Assembly: GCA_026390735.1 (NCBI GenBank)
Contig: JAPLFJ010000037.1
Location: forward strand, 62,001-126,000
Source: Ignavibacteriota bacterium
GTDB lineage: Bacteria > Bacteroidota > Ignavibacteria > Tepidaquicellales > Tepidaquicellaceae
Direction of reading: 5' to 3'
DNA: 64,000 nt
Part shown: piece by piece, positions 62,734 through 64,000 of the stretch
Layout: every line of letters starts with the position of its first letter
Position numbering within the stretch: position 1 is the first letter of the stretch
Notes under the pieces: model-generated
What the model was told of the DNA's origin: nothing
The model's database searches: none
The model's input: only the letters and a program-made list of their open reading frames with translations
Translations under genes and position numbers: made by a program

Positions 62734-64000
62734 TTATTTTATTAGCAGCATTTTTCTGGTCTCAGAAATATCATTTACTGTAATTTTGTAAAAATAAACC
62801 CCGCTTGTCAGTTTCGAGCCATCGAATGACTTTTCATACACTCCTGGCTGTAATTTCTCATTCACTACAGTCTGAACTTCGCGTCCGGTAATGTCATATA
62901 TTTTTAACGTAGTATTACTGACAACTGACAACTGAAAACGAATAACCGTGTTAGGATTAAAAGGATTCGGATAGTTCTGTGCTAAATTAAAGTCCCTTGG
63001 CGTCTGAGATACAATCTCCCCGTTACCGGTTAATAAATCACTCGTTTTTACTATCATACCGCCCTGTCCCATTACCCATCCTGTCATGGAGTTTATAAAA
63101 CTCATTGTTGTTATACCGTTTTGTGAAACAAATGGAATACTCGTGAAACTGACACCACCGTCAGTCGATTTCTTTAACTCCCCATATACACTTCCCAGTA
63201 ATATTGTAGTTGAATCAATTAATTCCATTGTCTGAACACTTAATCCTGTGTTTCCTGACTGTGTCCAGTTATTGCCTCCGTTTGATGTTGTATACATATA
63301 ACCTGCGGCTACTGCATAACCGGTGCTACTATTACGAAATTTATACGCTACTACATATGCATTTGATAATGATCCGGGAAGCAATGACCAGTTTAAACCA
63401 CCGTTCGTTGTCTTTCTGAAAAAAGTATTTGGTGAATTGTAGTATGAAGTATATCCTGTTAAAGAATTTACAAATTGTAATCCGTTTAATGTGAAATTCA
63501 CTGAATCAATAAACGTCCAGTTAGTTCCTCCGTTTGTTGTTCGGAAAGTACTATAATACGTAAGTAATATTCCTGTATTAGCATTCAGGAAATTTAAACT
63601 GTTAACATAATTATTTATACCCGGAACTGATATAGCCCAGTTAGTCCCTGCATTGGTTGTTTTTAATAACTGGTCATATCCAGATACTGGTACTGCATAT
63701 CCTGTATTTGCATCAACGAATTGTAGTCCCACAATATTATTACCGCTCGTCGGAGTTAAATACTCTGTCCAGTTCGTCCCTCCGTTAGTAGTCTTAAGAA
63801 TGTATCCTGAACTCATCGAAGCAAAACCGGTGTTGGCATTTATAAAATAAGAACTGAATATGTATGTATTAATGCCAGCCAAAAGACTCGTCCAGGTTGT
63901 GCCCGCATCAGTTGATTTCATATTGTTACCATATACACCTGATGCATAAACAGTCCCGGTGTTGAAATACTTCACTATGTTCAAAGCATTATAATTTGAC
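62734..64000 (-). CDS. Ycf48/BNR-like surface protein with T9SS sorting domain (5' truncated)
   Basis: The frame is open to the window edge (SNYNALNIVKYFN precedes the TTG at 63984), so the start lies outside. At least 422 residues are present. The visible part is a series of about 45-residue repeats, each with a KTTNGGTNW-type motif (KSTDAGTTWTSL, KTTNAGTNWAIS, RTTNGGTNWTFI, KTTNGGLNWSLL) and a NANTGFA/STGYA element: Ycf48-like propeller blades. The C-terminus is a T9SS sorting domain with NYPNPFNPNTVI, KIYDITGREVQTVVN, SGVYFYKITVND and the end RKMLLIK. Probably secreted or attached to the cell surface; the ligand or substrate is unknown. Confidence 0.88.
   Translation of the reverse strand, partial: SNYNALNIVKYFNTGTVYASGVYGNNMKSTDAGTTWTSLLAGINTYIFSSYFINANTGFASMSSGYILKTTNGGTNWTEYLTPTSGNNIVGLQFVDANTGYAVPVSGYDQLLKTTNAGTNWAISVPGINNYVNSLNFLNANTGILLTYYSTFRTTNGGTNWTFIDSVNFTLNGLQFVNSLTGYTSYYNSPNTFFRKTTNGGLNWSLLPGSLSNAYVVAYKFRNSSTGYAVAAGYMYTTSNGGNNWTQSGNTGLSVQTMELIDSTTILLGSVYGELKKSTDGGVSFTSIPFVSQNGITTMSFINSMTGWVMGQGGMIVKTSDLLTGNGEIVSQTPRDFNLAQNYPNPFNPNTVIRFQLSVVSNTTLKIYDITGREVQTVVNEKLQPGVYEKSFDGSKLTSGVYFYKITVNDISETRKMLLIK

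Overview
This is a compact, AT-rich bacterial chromosome segment. Three proteins end in a C-terminal sorting domain of the type IX secretion (T9SS) kind, carrying the NYPNPFNP(S/N)T signature (genes ending at 35663, 45935 and 62734). There are also Bacteroidota-like proteins (DUF3109, DUF2723, YfhO, lipoproteins, beta-barrels), many TTG starts, few strong Shine-Dalgarno sites and some TAnnTTTG-like promoter elements. Together these point to the Bacteroidota/Chlorobiota/Ignavibacteriota group, most likely an Ignavibacteria-like organism. That placement is an inference, because no rRNA is present. I saw no tRNA, rRNA, CRISPR array, prophage or transposase.

Layout. 0-9.4 kb (+): a truncated gene, a small membrane protein, an NlpC/P60 lipoprotein, then oppB/oppC-type permeases, dprA, a DUF3109 protein, rpoN, hslV and hslU in one tight run, and a beta-barrel protein. 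9.7-17.3 kb (+): a four-gene surface-glycan or glycoprotein locus (DUF2723/TMEM260-like, a GT2-methyltransferase fusion, YfhO, GT9). 17.3-25.7 kb (-): an outer-membrane receptor-like protein joined to phoU and pstB; lolD and a lolC/E-type permease joined to an SbnI/SerK-like ParB-fold protein; pyrB next to carbamate kinase. 25.9-37.3 kb (mostly -): a small ORF, a duplicated-domain membrane protein, two surface beta-propeller/BNR-type proteins each broken by a single -1 frameshift, an MscS channel (+), a small beta-barrel, an HdeD-like protein and an amidohydrolase lipoprotein.

37.4-57.5 kb (mostly +): M48 protease, a secreted protein, an MBL-fold hydrolase (-), smpB, tyrS, pyruvoyl arginine decarboxylase, an unknown secreted protein (-), miaA, a TIGR02757 protein, a T9SS cargo protein, hutH with a Cys-Ser-Gly MIO triad, YihY, a SpoIIE-type phosphatase, a TPR protein, rpsU, hpt, ftsH, a dolichol/phytol-kinase-like protein, ychF and a TPR-histidine kinase. 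57.5-64 kb (-): feoB and feoA under a striking palindromic operator, lgt, an unknown protein, hisS, and a truncated T9SS cargo gene.

Most of the content is housekeeping: proteostasis (HslVU, FtsH, SmpB), envelope traffic (Lol, Lgt, MscS, T9SS cargo), and translation and nucleotide metabolism. The less expected signals are a shared 11-bp tandem repeat in two intergenic regions 27 kb apart, a 27-bp palindrome at the feoA start, the serine-kinase-like ParB protein in the lol operon, the pstB-phoU-outer-membrane-protein unit without pstSCA, and two matching frameshifts in surface proteins.
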